Shown: positions 47,524 to 58,724, numbered from the stretch's first letter. The stretch: DNA of 64,000 bases from Nymphaea colorata (GCF_008831285.2 NC_045141.1:16044106-16108105); one strand, 5' to 3'. Notes: a model not told the origin generated them from the letters alone. Numbers and translations: made by a program.

Positions 47524-47690
47524 AGAGGTTTTTTGCTATAGTAACACTATGTTAGTGTCTCATGAACATGTATAAAAAAATGGGGTGGATTTATATAACA
47601 CCGTAACAAGTATTTCATGAATCTGCTTAATTTTTTGAAACAGATTAATAGAACAGTAACAATAAGTTACTATTGCCAAACAGCCCCTTA
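47524..47690. mobile_element. GTTTGGC-family MITE-like element, copy 3
   Basis: Left end AGGTTTTTTGCTATAGTAAC; right end in reverse complement AAGGGGCTGTTTGGCAATAG continuing TAAC. The shared ATAGTAAC beyond the tip makes this the clearest of the three. Confidence 0.65.
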
Positions 47691-48953
47691 AGTCTTCCAA
47701 TTCACCACCATTGGTTTTGTAGTGATGGTTTTAAATTACTATTGTTCCATTGAGGGTTTGAAATTGAATTTCCATATGTGATACCCGTAAACTGAAGAGA
47801 CTTTGTCGCGTGCTTAACAGTATAAAACCCAGAGGCTGGTACCCTTGACCTCGAGGCCTATGATGCTATGACTTGTTCTTAGGGTTCTATGTCCACATGA
47901 GCTGAACCATGACAATCAAAGACAAATGTTTAACTTATTCAACTTATTGGGGCTCTATTCATATGTAAGCATGAGTTGGAAGTGCCAACTAATTTGAGAC
48001 ACAAGGAACATTTCTTATTAAGAAGTTGGAATTGACCGTATAGATTCATAGTACAAGATGATCTCATGAACTTTAAAATTCATTAGGAGTCTGCATGCCT
48101 TTTAAATTGGCCTTTCTCAAAAAATGATTTCTAAAGAGGGAAAACATGGCCACTAATATGCATTACACCAACTGGTTTTGCCGTATGTGGTGCAGTAGTC
48201 TCGTGGTTTTATGCTGCCAGCCAAGCGACGAAGTTTCTTGCATGTCGTTTTCCTGAATAAGAAAAATGAGAAAAACTGTTCTTGATTTGAGGTAATAATT
48301 AACTTGTATATGTCGGCTTTATATTGAGGCTAAGTAACGATTTCAATCTCATCACTAGTTATAGTTGTTTATCTATAACCATGGTAAATAGAAAAGCTTG
48401 CAGTTGCTGATAGCAAATCAAGTTCATATATATATATATATATGTGGATGTCGATAAATCAGCTTTGAATAGGATATTTCACTGAATCGATTTGAAAAAA
48501 GTCAGATACAAAAAAAAAAAGTTTAATATTCGGTTAAGAAATTATATCAGATCCGGATTCAGATCAAATTTAGTTTAAATAACGAGTCGAACCTAATCGA
48601 GATTCGATTCAAAATTCGGATTCATATAAAAATATGAAAAATGGATTCGGATTGTGAAATCGGGTTTCAAATTCGAATATGACCTTTCTTTATTCATATT
48701 CAAATCCACGTGTATGAATATCCGAAAAAACAGATAGGATACTGCACTTGAATGAGAACCGAAACTAGTTCCTCTTAAGACTGTATAACGAGTCGAACCT
48801 AATCGACTCAAACTTGAAAACTAGATCGAGTTGCATGAACTCGACCCTATTGAACTCAATAAGCATGTTTTAAGTAGTAAGTAGGAAAACTATTTCATAC
48901 CAACACTAAAATGAGAGCTCAAACCCGGAGCCAAGCCTTCATATCCTAAGGTA

Positions 48954-49041
48954 CAGGATGCTTTTGATGACTCGAGGTTCTCGTTCTCTTGATGCTACAG
49001 GATGTTTTTGATGATTCGAGGATCTCGTTCTCTTTATGCTT
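48954..49041. repeat. 44-bp tandem duplication
   Basis: CAGGATGCTTTTGATGACTC at 48954 recurs as CAGGATGTTTTTGATGATTC at 48998; two units with a few substitutions. Confidence 0.85.
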
Positions 49042-50921
49042 CGACTTGCATGTTAGGTTGCTCTTTTTTGTTAATACAGAAAGTTGATGCTTTCCAAGTT
49101 AGAAAATGGGAATAAGACTGCCTACCAACCCTGTACAATCTCCTCTGCATCCTACTTAGCCGTTTGTGTGGCACCAAGACATGGACATTTTGTCCGGTCT
49201 TAGTCGTCCAAACTTTTCTGATCAAATCGGCCAAGTTTGTTAGTATAGAAGAAGTCACAAAAAAATAAACGTGGCCCAATAGGGCGGCTGCCCTGATTAC
49301 ATGCCCGCGTGAACTTTCACGTGTTCTGCACAGCCAAAATGTGGTGAACGCACAGGGCGCCACACTGCTGGTCTCTGCAATGCCTAAAAAGAAGTTACAT
49401 TTTGTTCTTTGCACATGGTTCTCAATGTTCATATTCACTGCTAAAGCCGAGTAATTATTCCTTCCAAATCTGGGTTGCGGATTTTAATGAAATCGTGTAA
49501 TAGAAATTAAGTTGTAAATATAAAAAGCCATGATGATTTTTTTAAAAATTTAAAATATCCTTCAAAAAAAGATAATGGATTTTAATAAGGAAACTCATTT
49601 GATTCCGTCTGTCTTTCTATGTAACCCCCTTTTGAAGAGTCTTTCAAAATCATGAAAAAACAGTTTTACTTGTAATTTTATGCTCATAGTTGATAGATTA
49701 TTTCAATCAAATGATAAATAAGAGTATGGTAACTACATTTTTTCATATATAACTCTGCAAGAGTCGTGACATGAGAAGAACAACTTTAAAATGCAGAGTT
49801 CATTTAAACACGCAAAGGTGGGAATTAGACTCATTCAGTTGCTAGACCAATGTACACATGCACGAATTAGACCAATCATAGCTAAAGTTTACGTTTTAAT
49901 GCAAACAAATTCAACCGTGTGAATGTCAACAGCATGCCACGAACAATTCAAGGATATAATTTAATCAAGTCTTGAGAATTTTGATTTTTTGCTTATAAAA
50001 TCACCTTCGCGTTTTCAAAACTAATAAGTTTCGTGATGATTTCAATATATCTATAAAGAAACAAAGTAGCTTTTCGCTTCCACACTCGCCTTCAGTATAA
50101 AAGTCCAAAGTCCAAAACCACGCGTACCTAACGAACGAAGACCAGAAGGTGCACGCAAAAGCCCCAGTCCTCCATTTTATCTGCCTTTGATCCAATCACC
50201 CCAAGGCACGAGTTTTCGGTGACACGACATCTGCAGGGAAGACGAAACCTTCTGGTTTGAATTGGACCTCCCGTCGGCGGCTGCTCTGACCTAGCCGCGG
50301 CACCGACCGTCGAAAATGTTGCCGTTTCTGAGACGCGCAATGCCGCTGCCCGGACTCCGGCCGCCACCGGCCAACAACGGCGTCAGTAGGAAGGGGAGAA
50401 GCCGTCCACGTCCAGCTGGCGTTTCATAATCCTCTACGCGCTGGTCACCGTCTTTTGTTCGGAAAAAGCGGGAAGCTAGCCGGAACCTTTGGCACTAAAT
50501 ATGTACGTCTTGTAAGGCTCCTTCCGGTGACCCACTTATCCCTGCTCTTCAAAGCTGTGTATTTTCCATTTCTATTTTTTTCATTTATATTTGACACCGA
50601 GTTTAAATATGAATATCAGACATTCCATAATCAGATTCAAATCATATTCCTATTGATATTCCTATTTTTACTCTAAAAAAAATTGTAAGAAATGCTGATC
50701 TCATGCATATAATTGAAGTTTTGCAAATGAGGAAAAAAAACAAATGCACAACCCCATAATTGGAGCAGATTATATATCACGGTTCCTGATTGAAGACCAT
50801 GTGTTGATTTATGGGTTAGAAATGACTAAAATGCCTCAGTTAATGAAATCGAAGACCCTCCTTTGGAACACGAAAAATTCTTCCTCTAAAATTACCAAAA
50901 TCCCCCTAATAAAAGGTACTT

Positions 50922-51872
50922 CCAATGAAAGATGTTGGGAGATAGGCTCCCCACCATTTATTGAGAAGGTATAATATGTACATGAAAAAAAAAATGTACA
51001 AGATTGACAATGATGCCAAGCATCAACCCCTCACAAGTAATACAAAACCAGGCTAAAAAGGCCTCACCTAAAAAACAAAATTGAGCATGTAAGATGATCA
51101 ACTAGTAGAGTATCTGTCAAAAGAGTCAGAGCAGTCCCTTACCAGAGAGCCGATGTTAAAGGGAATTGTATCATCTTTGAGTCTCCAGTGGCCACTGTGT
51201 TCAGATAAAAAGCGTCATTTCTCAGGCCAGTTCCTTCTACCTTCAATAATAGACTTAAAGCGTCTGATCCATCCTTTGTTGTTGGAATAGATGGCAAGGG
51301 GGATCGGGCTGGTGGAGCGCATAGTGTCCCCCCACTTGAGTATGTTAAATTCTGCATCATCTACACCATAACTTGCTTCTAGGGACAAAGCGCCTTTAAT
51401 GTTAGCATCTGAGTCTTGTAGGCACCCAACCACAATTCTTTTGCATTTAATGATGAGAGAGATGATATACAACTTATCTAAGATGCCTACATCTTCCACT
51501 ACATTTGAACAAATGAGACCATGGCTCTCCCAAAGTTCAACCAGATTTATATCCATGTCATTCCATTGAAAGGCTTTATAGGCCTCTTTGCATTTCTGCC
51601 AAATGATGTGGTAAAGAGACTGAGCCCCATTCGCAACCCACCCTTCATGGTAGGCCATATTCCTGACTGCCCAAAGCTGCCAGCAAACTATATGAAAGGT
51701 GACAGACCAACATTTGGTCATCCAATGGTGCGTGAAGCGATTATTAATCCAGATTTGAAGCTCCTGTTTTATATCCTGCCAGGGCACTCTAGACTTTCCA
51801 AACTTCTTAACTATCCATTGTCAAGTTTTACAGGCCTGGACACATTGAATGAGGAGATGGCGGTTGGATTCT
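50922..51872 (-). mobile_element. 5'-truncated LINE (L1-type ORF2 tail)
   Basis: The minus strand reads the end of a plant LINE ORF2: a zf-RVT-type start (ESNRHLL near 51860), an in-frame stop near 51816, then an open stretch 51787-51215 with a WQLWAVRN motif typical after the reverse transcriptase and a downstream RNase H-like or unassigned tail. A perfect 16-bp direct repeat CTAATAAAAGGTACTT flanks the segment (50906-50921 and 51873-51888), as expected for target-primed insertion. No poly(A) tail is visible at the 3' end (left side). Confidence 0.75.
51215..51787 (-). pseudogene. LINE ORF2 C-terminal fragment
   Basis: 190 codons open. Recognisable features are the tryptophan-rich zf-RVT helix region (WINNRF, WQLWAVRN) at residues about 12-45 and a tail with YGVDDAEF near 140. 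Upstream sequence in the same frame continues past a stop. The ATG is not a biological start. The frame is lost near 51215 and coding resemblance continues in another frame. Confidence 0.65.
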
Positions 51873-51911
51873 CTAATAAAAGGTACTTACATGTCCTGCT
51901 TAAGCCTAGTC

Positions 51912-52156
51912 ATTGAACATGAAAAAATAATCTCGGGCCGGCTTGATGGGGCTCAATTTAGCCTGATTTTTTTTATATTATTTTATTTTATAATGATACA
52001 TATTTTATTAATTAAAAATATATTTTATATTTAAATTTTTTGTATTATATTTTAAAAAATATTTTTTATTTTAACCAGGCCGAACCCCAATGTCGAGTAT
52101 CAAGCGGGACCCAAACTCGATTTTTGAGTGTTGGGCCGGGCTGGCCCGATGGACAG
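51912..52156. mobile_element. Small non-autonomous element with 8-bp flanking repeat
   Basis: A 245-bp segment between two perfect copies of GCCTAGTC (51904-51911 and 52157-52164). The right end in reverse complement is CTGTCCATCGGGCCAGCCCGG, a sequence style common at plant hAT MITE ends. The left end (with TCTCGGGCCGG 20 bp in) matches only loosely. The core is very AT-rich. Confidence 0.6.
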
Positions 52157-53074
52157 GCCTAGTCGTACCATATTAGCTATGTAACATAGAAAGTGCCTTA
52201 CGAGATATTAGTGGCTGAGTTAAAAATATTGGACCAATGAGCAATAATGTTTTAGATTGTAAGTTTAAAGGGCAGCCAAATATAAAGTATTAATATGGAA
52301 AAAAAAATAATTGGCTGCCCTTTATAATTGGCAGTTAAAATAATTGTGCCCGGCCTCGGCCCAGCCGAGGTGTAGACAATTGCCTATATCCGTCCTCATG
52401 TGTCTCTGCCACTGCCACCGCCACCATGTAATTAACGCAATGTGTGTAAGACACACACTCACTCAACTCTTGAGTAAGAAGTTTGTTTTCACATTGGATA
52501 AAAGTTGCAGTTCTGGTCGTAGAGAAAAGAATTAGGCATTTTTGTACATTGGGATTGTCATTCAAACAGCATATTTCTCTTCCATTATTTGCATTCAGCC
52601 CGTGGCAAAGGCTCATGTGGTCTTGAATGAACAATTGTCCGCACCAATCATACAAAATTCTCTTATTTTCATATTGCTACCTTCAAATATTTCACTATAT
52701 ATATATATAAATTGTGCCCCTCCAGTGAAAGCTCCTCCAAACAAAATTTATGTCTCTGTCACTGCATTCAACCTTGTTAATTAGTGCCTCTAGAAAAACA
52801 CTCCTTCTATTTAATTTATTATTACTGCTGGTGAATTAGTTTCTTATGCATGTACTTAGGGAAGCTGTGTTGTCTCACTTAGAGGGCATTTGATTACTCT
52901 GGAGTGGATATGACGTGACGTGCTTTTGTGATATGACAAAAGATCCAGTGACAAAAGATCCAGTGTTCTTTTTTTGGTATTGAAAAGCTTGGATTTAAGA
53001 TTGGAGTAGGGATATTTTAATCTTAAATTTATGGTTCTCAAATCCCTGGTATCTCAAATCTTACTCCTGACCAC

Positions 53075-53200
53075 AAGCCAAGTTTTGATGAGCCTACTTT
53101 GCCCCAATCTATAAACCCCTTCTCTAGTCCGCTGGTCAAGCCAAGTTTTGATGAGCCTACTTTGCCCCAATCTATAAACCCCTTCTCTAGTCCGCTCAAT
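53075..53200. repeat. 63-bp perfect tandem duplication
   Basis: AAGCCAAGTTTTGATGAGCC starts at 53075 and again at 53138; the shared unit runs through CCTTCTCTAGTCCGCT with no differences seen. Confidence 0.95.
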
Positions 53201-53230
53201 TGATATGTGAAAGCTCAATTTTGGGTGAGC

Positions 53231-53298
53231 GAGAGGTATGAATCTCACCGCTCAAAAAATGCACGAGAGGTATGAATCTCACCGCTCAAAAAATGCCC
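53231..53298. repeat. 34-bp tandem duplication
   Basis: GAGAGGTATGAATCTCACCG starts at 53231 and again at 53265, with one difference at the end of the unit. Confidence 0.95.
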
Positions 53299-53368
53299 GA
53301 AGGCCCTTCATTATCTTTGCCTTCGAGGTCTTGAGCTGCTGCGTACGCATCAACGATAACAATGATGC

Positions 53369-53495
53369 ACCTTTTCAACTTAAATGTCACGCCTTACCAC
53401 CTTAAGACACAGGAACATAATGTCCACGAAAATCGAACTAAAAATATGTCTTTATACATGCCCTTAGCCCGACCAGCTACACTATGCCCCGTAAA
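53369..53495 (-). repeat. tRNA-derived SINE-like repeat, copy 4
   Basis: Minus strand: GGGGCATAGTGTAGCTGGTC (A-box region), AGTTCGATTTTCGTGG (B-box region), then a more diverged body. Confidence 0.6.
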
Positions 53496-53504
53496 ACATA
53501 TATG

Positions 53505-53660
53505 AAAGCTCAATTGCAAGTGAAAATTTACATGTATTTTTTTAACATTTTTAATCAGCCTATATAAAAAAATTTGAAATTTCTTATTTTGGTTTTTATT
53601 AAGATTTTGAAATTATAGTTCGGTTTTCCAGTAAAAAAAAATCCTGGCTCGTCACTCACT
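53505..53660. mobile_element. GGGGCGGAGCCAGG-family MITE-like element, copy
   Basis: Core TTATTTTGGTTTTTATTAAG and AAATTATAGTTCGG, right end AAAAATCCTGGCTCGTCAC. The left end is decayed. Confidence 0.5.
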
Positions 53661-54299
53661 AAGGTGACTTGAAAAACTCTGGTAGACTTAAGAATTTGGT
53701 AAAAAAGAATGTACATTTAAAGTTCATAAAATGGAAAAACTGATCTGTGTGTAAATTTCTCTCGGTTTCACGATAACCACTGAGAACACAATATACGGGA
53801 GCTGCCATGCATAATGACGAATCTGGAATCGGGCTGAGTTGGCCCAGGTTGCCCAAGTGAACCCAGTTGATGTGCCAACTTGGGCCGAACCACCGAGTTA
53901 AGCAAGTTGGCCAACTTTGATCCTACTTGCTACTTGTGTCAATCTCTTGGTTTTAAATGGTGAAGAAATTCTTGCCACTTGGAACATTTCATTCTCACAT
54001 ACTTAAGATCCGAAGGTGACTAGGATCTTGGGATCTTAGCTTTGAAACTTTCGGATATTTGACTTTTAACAAGAAAAGGGAGTTCAAACTATGCATCTAA
54101 AGACCCATGGGTCTCAAGTTGGGCGAACTTGAATTAAGATTCATGAATTTGGAATATTGAAGATCTTAAATCTTAAATCTGTGTTTCCAACTTTACAGTT
54201 GATACTAGAACCATAGATTTATAGTCGACTCCATGTACATCGACTCTAACATCCAAGGTAATCACTGTCTTTTCCCTCTCTTCATGATTCAAAGCTCTG

Positions 54300-54452
54300 T
54301 TGAGACCTGAGTGGTCTTATGGTACGCCCTTCAACTCAATTGTCGTGTATGCCACCGTGTGTAGTTCAAAAGAGTAACACCAACAGGAATCAATCTAAAA
54401 ATGTATCGTCACCAAGCGACTGAAACCGACTAACGATACTATGCCTCTCAAG
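54300..54452 (-). repeat. tRNA-derived SINE-like repeat, copy 5
   Basis: Minus strand: GAGAGGCATAGTATCGTTAG (A-box region), TTAGATTGATTCCTGTTGG (B-box region), then the family body and GGCGTACCATAAGACCACTC. Confidence 0.65.
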
Positions 54453-54534
54453 GATCTATGATCCCCAAACACGCAATAAATCTTCTCAAAAGTTGCAGTA
54501 GTCATATTTCCATCATCATCGCTAATTAATCTCG

Positions 54535-54874
54535 AAAGGAACTCGAACTCGGCTCGAGCTCGACTCAAGTTCGATTTCATTAGCTCGAGGTACTCTGCTT
54601 GAGTTTTAAAACTCGAACTTGGCTCGATTAAGTTCATGTGTATACTCATTTGAGCAATCTACTTTCTTTGATAGTTTTATGAGATGTATTTTATATATTT
54701 TCTTTCTTGAGTTTACCGAGTTTAACCAAGCCGAGCCCACTTAATTCGAGCTCGACTCGTTTAGGTTGTCGAGTTTATTTCTTAACTCGAACTCGACTCG
54801 CTTAATAAATGGGTCGAGTTCAAGTCAAGTTTATCGAGTGAGTTTGAGTTTGCATGACTCGTTGAAAAGCCCTA
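54535..54874. repeat. CTCGAG-rich dispersed repeat, copy 3
   Basis: ACTCGAACTCGGCTCGAGCT near the left end; GACTCGTTGAAAAGCCCTA at the right end. Similar word usage to the copies at 34945 and 45395. It lies between the two segmental duplication units. Confidence 0.5.
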
Positions 54875-54899
54875 GTACCAATGTACAAATAATTGACTT

Positions 54900-56047
54900 T
54901 GTAAGACTAATGCGGGCAATTGTCTAGATCGGCCCTTATGTGCATCTGCCACCAGATAATTAACACAACTCATCCTAAACACATATACATACACTCACAT
55001 GCGCTCAACTCTTTGTATAAGTATATATATATATATATTGAAACACCATAGATCTCTTCTATATATATATATATACCCTCCAAACATAGAATTAGGGCTC
55101 CTTCAGCCAAAATTTCTTGCTCTGCTGCCACTGAATTCAACCTTCTTAGTTAGTGCCTGTTCCCACTAAATTGCCACCATCATGCCACTTTCATCTTTAC
55201 GGGATCGTTTGGTGGCTTGACAGAACACTCTGTTCTACTCTAGGCGTTCCATGGTAGGAGATGGAACCAAACGTACTTCAAGAACACTTGTTCTTGATCG
55301 ATCTGTCCATTCTTATGTAGAGCACGAAAATTCCCACTTACTTCTGTCCACCTCACACCACTTCTCGTCCACACTGGTCTCCTGCTCAACATCCTAGAGT
55401 TATGAACATGTTGGAGTGCTCTGGTCGGATCCAGGACTTACAAGATCCAGTCTAGATTGGATATGAATTCGTACATAGCTGTGATTTTCTGAAACTAACT
55501 AAATCTGAGTCCGACTAGTTTGGTTAAACGCGAACCTGATCATGCATTTGGATTTGGATTTGCATTGGATTTGATCGGGCTGAGTTGACCCAAGTTGTCC
55601 AAGTCGATGGGCCAACTTGGGCTGAACCACCGAGTCAAACAAGTTGCTCGGCCAAGTTGGCCAACTTTGATCCTTTTTACTACTTGTCAAAATCTGTTGG
55701 TTTGAAATGGTGAAGAACTTTATGTCACTTGGGGCATTTCGTTCTCACATACTTAAGATCCGATGGTGATCTAAGATCTTTGGATCTCAGATTTGAAGCT
55801 TTTGGATATTTGACTTCTAACAAGAATAGGGATTTGAAATGTTTTTAGCTGTATCATGAGTTTGTAATTTTTGCATCTTAAAACTCATGGATCTCAAGTT
55901 GCGCCAGTTTTGATTAAGATTCATGAATTCAGAATATTGAAGCTCTTAAATCTTGATTCCATCTTTACAGTTCATACTAGAACCATAGATTTATAGTGGA
56001 CTCCACATACAGCTTCGACTCTAAGATCCAAGGTAATCACTGTCCGA
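54900..56047. repeat. Segmental duplication, unit 2
   Basis: The partner of 52360-54290. The best-preserved part (55573-56047) shares long words with unit 1, such as CCAACTTTGATCCT, TCTCACATACTTAAGATCCG and AGAACCATAGATTTATAGT, and ends at AAGGTAATCACTGTC in both. Unit 2 has two short AT microsatellites (about 55022-55041, 55057-55075). Confidence 0.75.
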
Positions 56048-56961
56048 GTGAAAGGCCAAGGAACTTGCCTTTTTATTCTGATAAATCATAAAGGAGAAAA
56101 CTGAAAGCCAAAAAGTGCATGGGGAAGATGTTCTATATTTCAATTATGATTCAATTCGAATGGTGCCTGTCGGCCACGAAAATGACTTGCCTTCATCACT
56201 TTATCGCTGCAATATCATCTCGATTGGCTAACATTCTCAATCATAAAATCTTATAATAAACCATCTTAATTTGATCCGTATCCCAGTGGGTAGTCCATAT
56301 TATAGTAAATAAATCATTGATGTGACACCAATATTATCTAGATACTGGTTATGAAATTTCTAATGGCGACATGGGTTCTGTCTATTGGATTTCTTTGGAC
56401 ATTAGTTATTGTGATTCTTCCCATGTTCATTCGTTTATTTATTTATTTTCTTCTTAGCTATGTTCATATTTTCCACAAACTTGAAAATTAATCGAAGCCC
56501 ATATTTGAAATGGATGTGCCAACATAATTGCACTTATATTATCAGTTGTTATTGCAAAATTTACATTTGGCTTCGAAATTTTGTTCTTAATTTCAAAAAG
56601 TGTCGACATCTGGCCAAGAAACTTTGTTGGCCAATCAAAAATGGAAAATCCCAAAGGTAATTACTGCAAAGGCAGAGGTAGGGATTTTTTGTTTCAAATG
56701 CCGAACTATATTTAGAAAATTTTAATATATAGGGGATGAATTGTATTTTTCAAAATTTTTAAACAGACTAACTTAAAATTCTTAAAAATTACAAGTATGA
56801 TTTAAAAAAAAAAAAAAAAAACTGAAGGGGGGTTGTGACCTCGCCAGCCCTCATGGCTCCACCACTGTGTGCTGCTGCAACCAAAAACATGTGACCGACG
56901 TGGGCCAATGTAAGATATTTGGTGAGGGTCCCATTCTATTGACTTGCTTTGCAGATTTGAA
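56048..56961. other. Intergenic sequence left of the chromovirus pair
   Basis: Contains a GGGGCGG-family copy (about 56670-56880, left GGCAGAGGTAGGGATTTTTT, right GGCTCCACCACTG). No gene. The sequence changes abruptly to retroelement RNase H at 56962. Confidence 0.5.
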
Positions 56962-58724
56962 GTATTTGAAGTATTTTCTAACCACAAATCTCTCGAATAT
57001 TTGTTCTCGCAGAAGGAATTGGACGTAGGATAGAGAAGATGGTTGGAATATCTTAAAGATTATGACTTTGAGATAAAGTATCATCCCGGAAAGGTCAATG
57101 TGGTAGCTGATGCACTCAGTAGAAAGGTGCCTGCTAAAGCTAGTGGGCTATTAATGCAAACATGGAATTTGGTAGAAGACTTTGAAAAATGGCATCCATT
57201 GCGAGATGATAATGGAAAGGTGAAGTGTGCAGGAATAATTCGAGATAGTTTCCTTGATGAAATCATTGAGAAACAAAAACAGAGCCCGGAATATGCGAAG
57301 TGAAAACTTGAGTGTCACAAGAAAGAAGAAACTCCTTATTTTGAGGACGAGGATGGATCTGTGTGGTTCAATGGTAGATTGTGGGTTCCGAATGATCCAG
57401 AAGTGAAGAACAAGTTGCTGGAAGAGGCACACAAGACAAGATACACCATACATCCAGAAAGCACAAAGATGTATCAAAATTTAAGGATAAACTTTTGGTG
57501 GCCAGGAATGAAGAAAGAGATTGCTGAGCTCGTCTCACGATGCTTGGTGTGTCAACAGGTTAAAGTGGAACATCAGAAACCAGGTGGTTTGATGCAACAG
57601 ATAGAAATTCCTCAATGGAAATGGGAAGACATCACCATGGACTTCGTAGTGGGGTTACCACGTACTCGACGAAAACACGATGCTATTTGGGTAGTGGTAG
57701 ACCGCCTAACTAAGTCTGCACATTTTCTTCCGATCAAGATTTCACAATCACTAGAAAGTCTGGCAGATTTGTATGTGGATGAAATTGTGAGACTTCATGG
57801 AATCCCTAAATCAATAATCTCTGACAGAGATCCAAGATTTACATCCAAGTTTTTGGCGAAGGTTACAGGAAGCGTTGGGAACAAATTTGAAACTGAGTAC
57901 AACCTTTCATCCGCAGACAGATGGACAGTCTGAGCGAACCATCCAGACTCTTGAAGATATGTTAAGAGCTTGTGTTTTGCAGTGGAAGGGTGAATGGGAT
58001 AAACATGTGAAGTTGGCCGAATTTGCCTACAACAACAGCTATCACTCTAGCATTGGAATGGCCCCGTTTGAAGCTCATTATTGCCGACCTTGTAGATCAC
58101 CATCGTGTTGGACTGAGATAGGAGACAACAAGATTGAAGATCCTTTAGTAATACAACATTATACTGATCAAGTCAACATGATTAGAAAGAAATTATTGTC
58201 TGCCAAAGTCGACAAAAGAGTTATGCAGACCAACGACGAAGAGAGCTAGCTTTTGAAGCAGGAGATCATGTTTTTATCAAGATATCACCCACTAAAAGTG
58301 TTTTTCGATTCAGAAAGAAAGGAAAATTGAGTCCAAGATACATTGGTCCATTCGAGATTCTGAAAAAAATTGGAGTGGTGGCATATCGAATTGCACTTCC
58401 ACCACAATATAGTCATGTTCATCCAGTATTTCATGTGTCGATGCTAAGGAAATATGTACCTGATCATTCGCATGTGATAGACTACGAAGAGGTTGATTTG
58501 CAAGATGACATGACAACAGATGAAAAGCCACTTCGGATCATAGACCGAAAGGAGCATCTGTTGCGAAAGAAGACTATCCCACTAGTTCAAGTGGAATGGT
58601 AACATCATGGGATCAAAGAATGTACGTGGGAACCAGAAGAGGGCATGAGAAACAGTTATCCCCAATTGTTTCAATAAGGTACGTTTAAATTTCGAGGACG
58701 AAATTTCTTTTTAGGGGGGAAGGA
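56962..58724 (+). pseudogene. Ty3/gypsy chromovirus pol relic, copy 1 (RNase H end, integrase, chromodomain)
   Basis: Starts inside RNase H ([27 protein letters not shown]), then integrase with an HHCC-type region (CLVCQQVK near 57545), DDE core ([18 protein letters not shown], then the DGQSERT block in a shifted frame), a [10 protein letters not shown] module, and a C-terminal chromodomain (HHG..ECTWEPEEGMR near 58605-58655). Defects are stops at 57031, 57301, 58247 and 58600, and a frameshift near 57890. The chromodomain places it in the Tekay/Del-type chromoviruses. A polypurine-rich AGGGGGGAAGGA (58713-58724) precedes the LTR. Confidence 0.88.

Larger units (their letters stand above)
46228..50905. 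other. Intergenic sequence, gene-poor
   Basis: Holds a GTTTGGC-family element (47524-47690), a 44-bp tandem duplication (48954-49041), and a small GC-rich islet (about 50190-50440). A 134-aa minus-strand ORF (49034-49438) has no motif I recognise and is not called as a gene. Confidence 0.5.
52360..54290. repeat. Segmental duplication, unit 1
   Basis: Segments here recur in the same order at 54900-56047: about 52368-52470 with 54915-55015, 52690-52800 with 55060-55165, and 53824-54265 with 55573-56047. Unit 1 carries extra material (SINE-like copy 4, two tandem duplications, a GGGGCGG-family copy), so the spacing differs. No coding recognised. Confidence 0.75.

Noticed and set aside
49034-49438. 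134-codon minus-strand ORF
   Set aside because: No recognisable domain, no introns or homologous context; length is compatible with chance in a 64-kb window.
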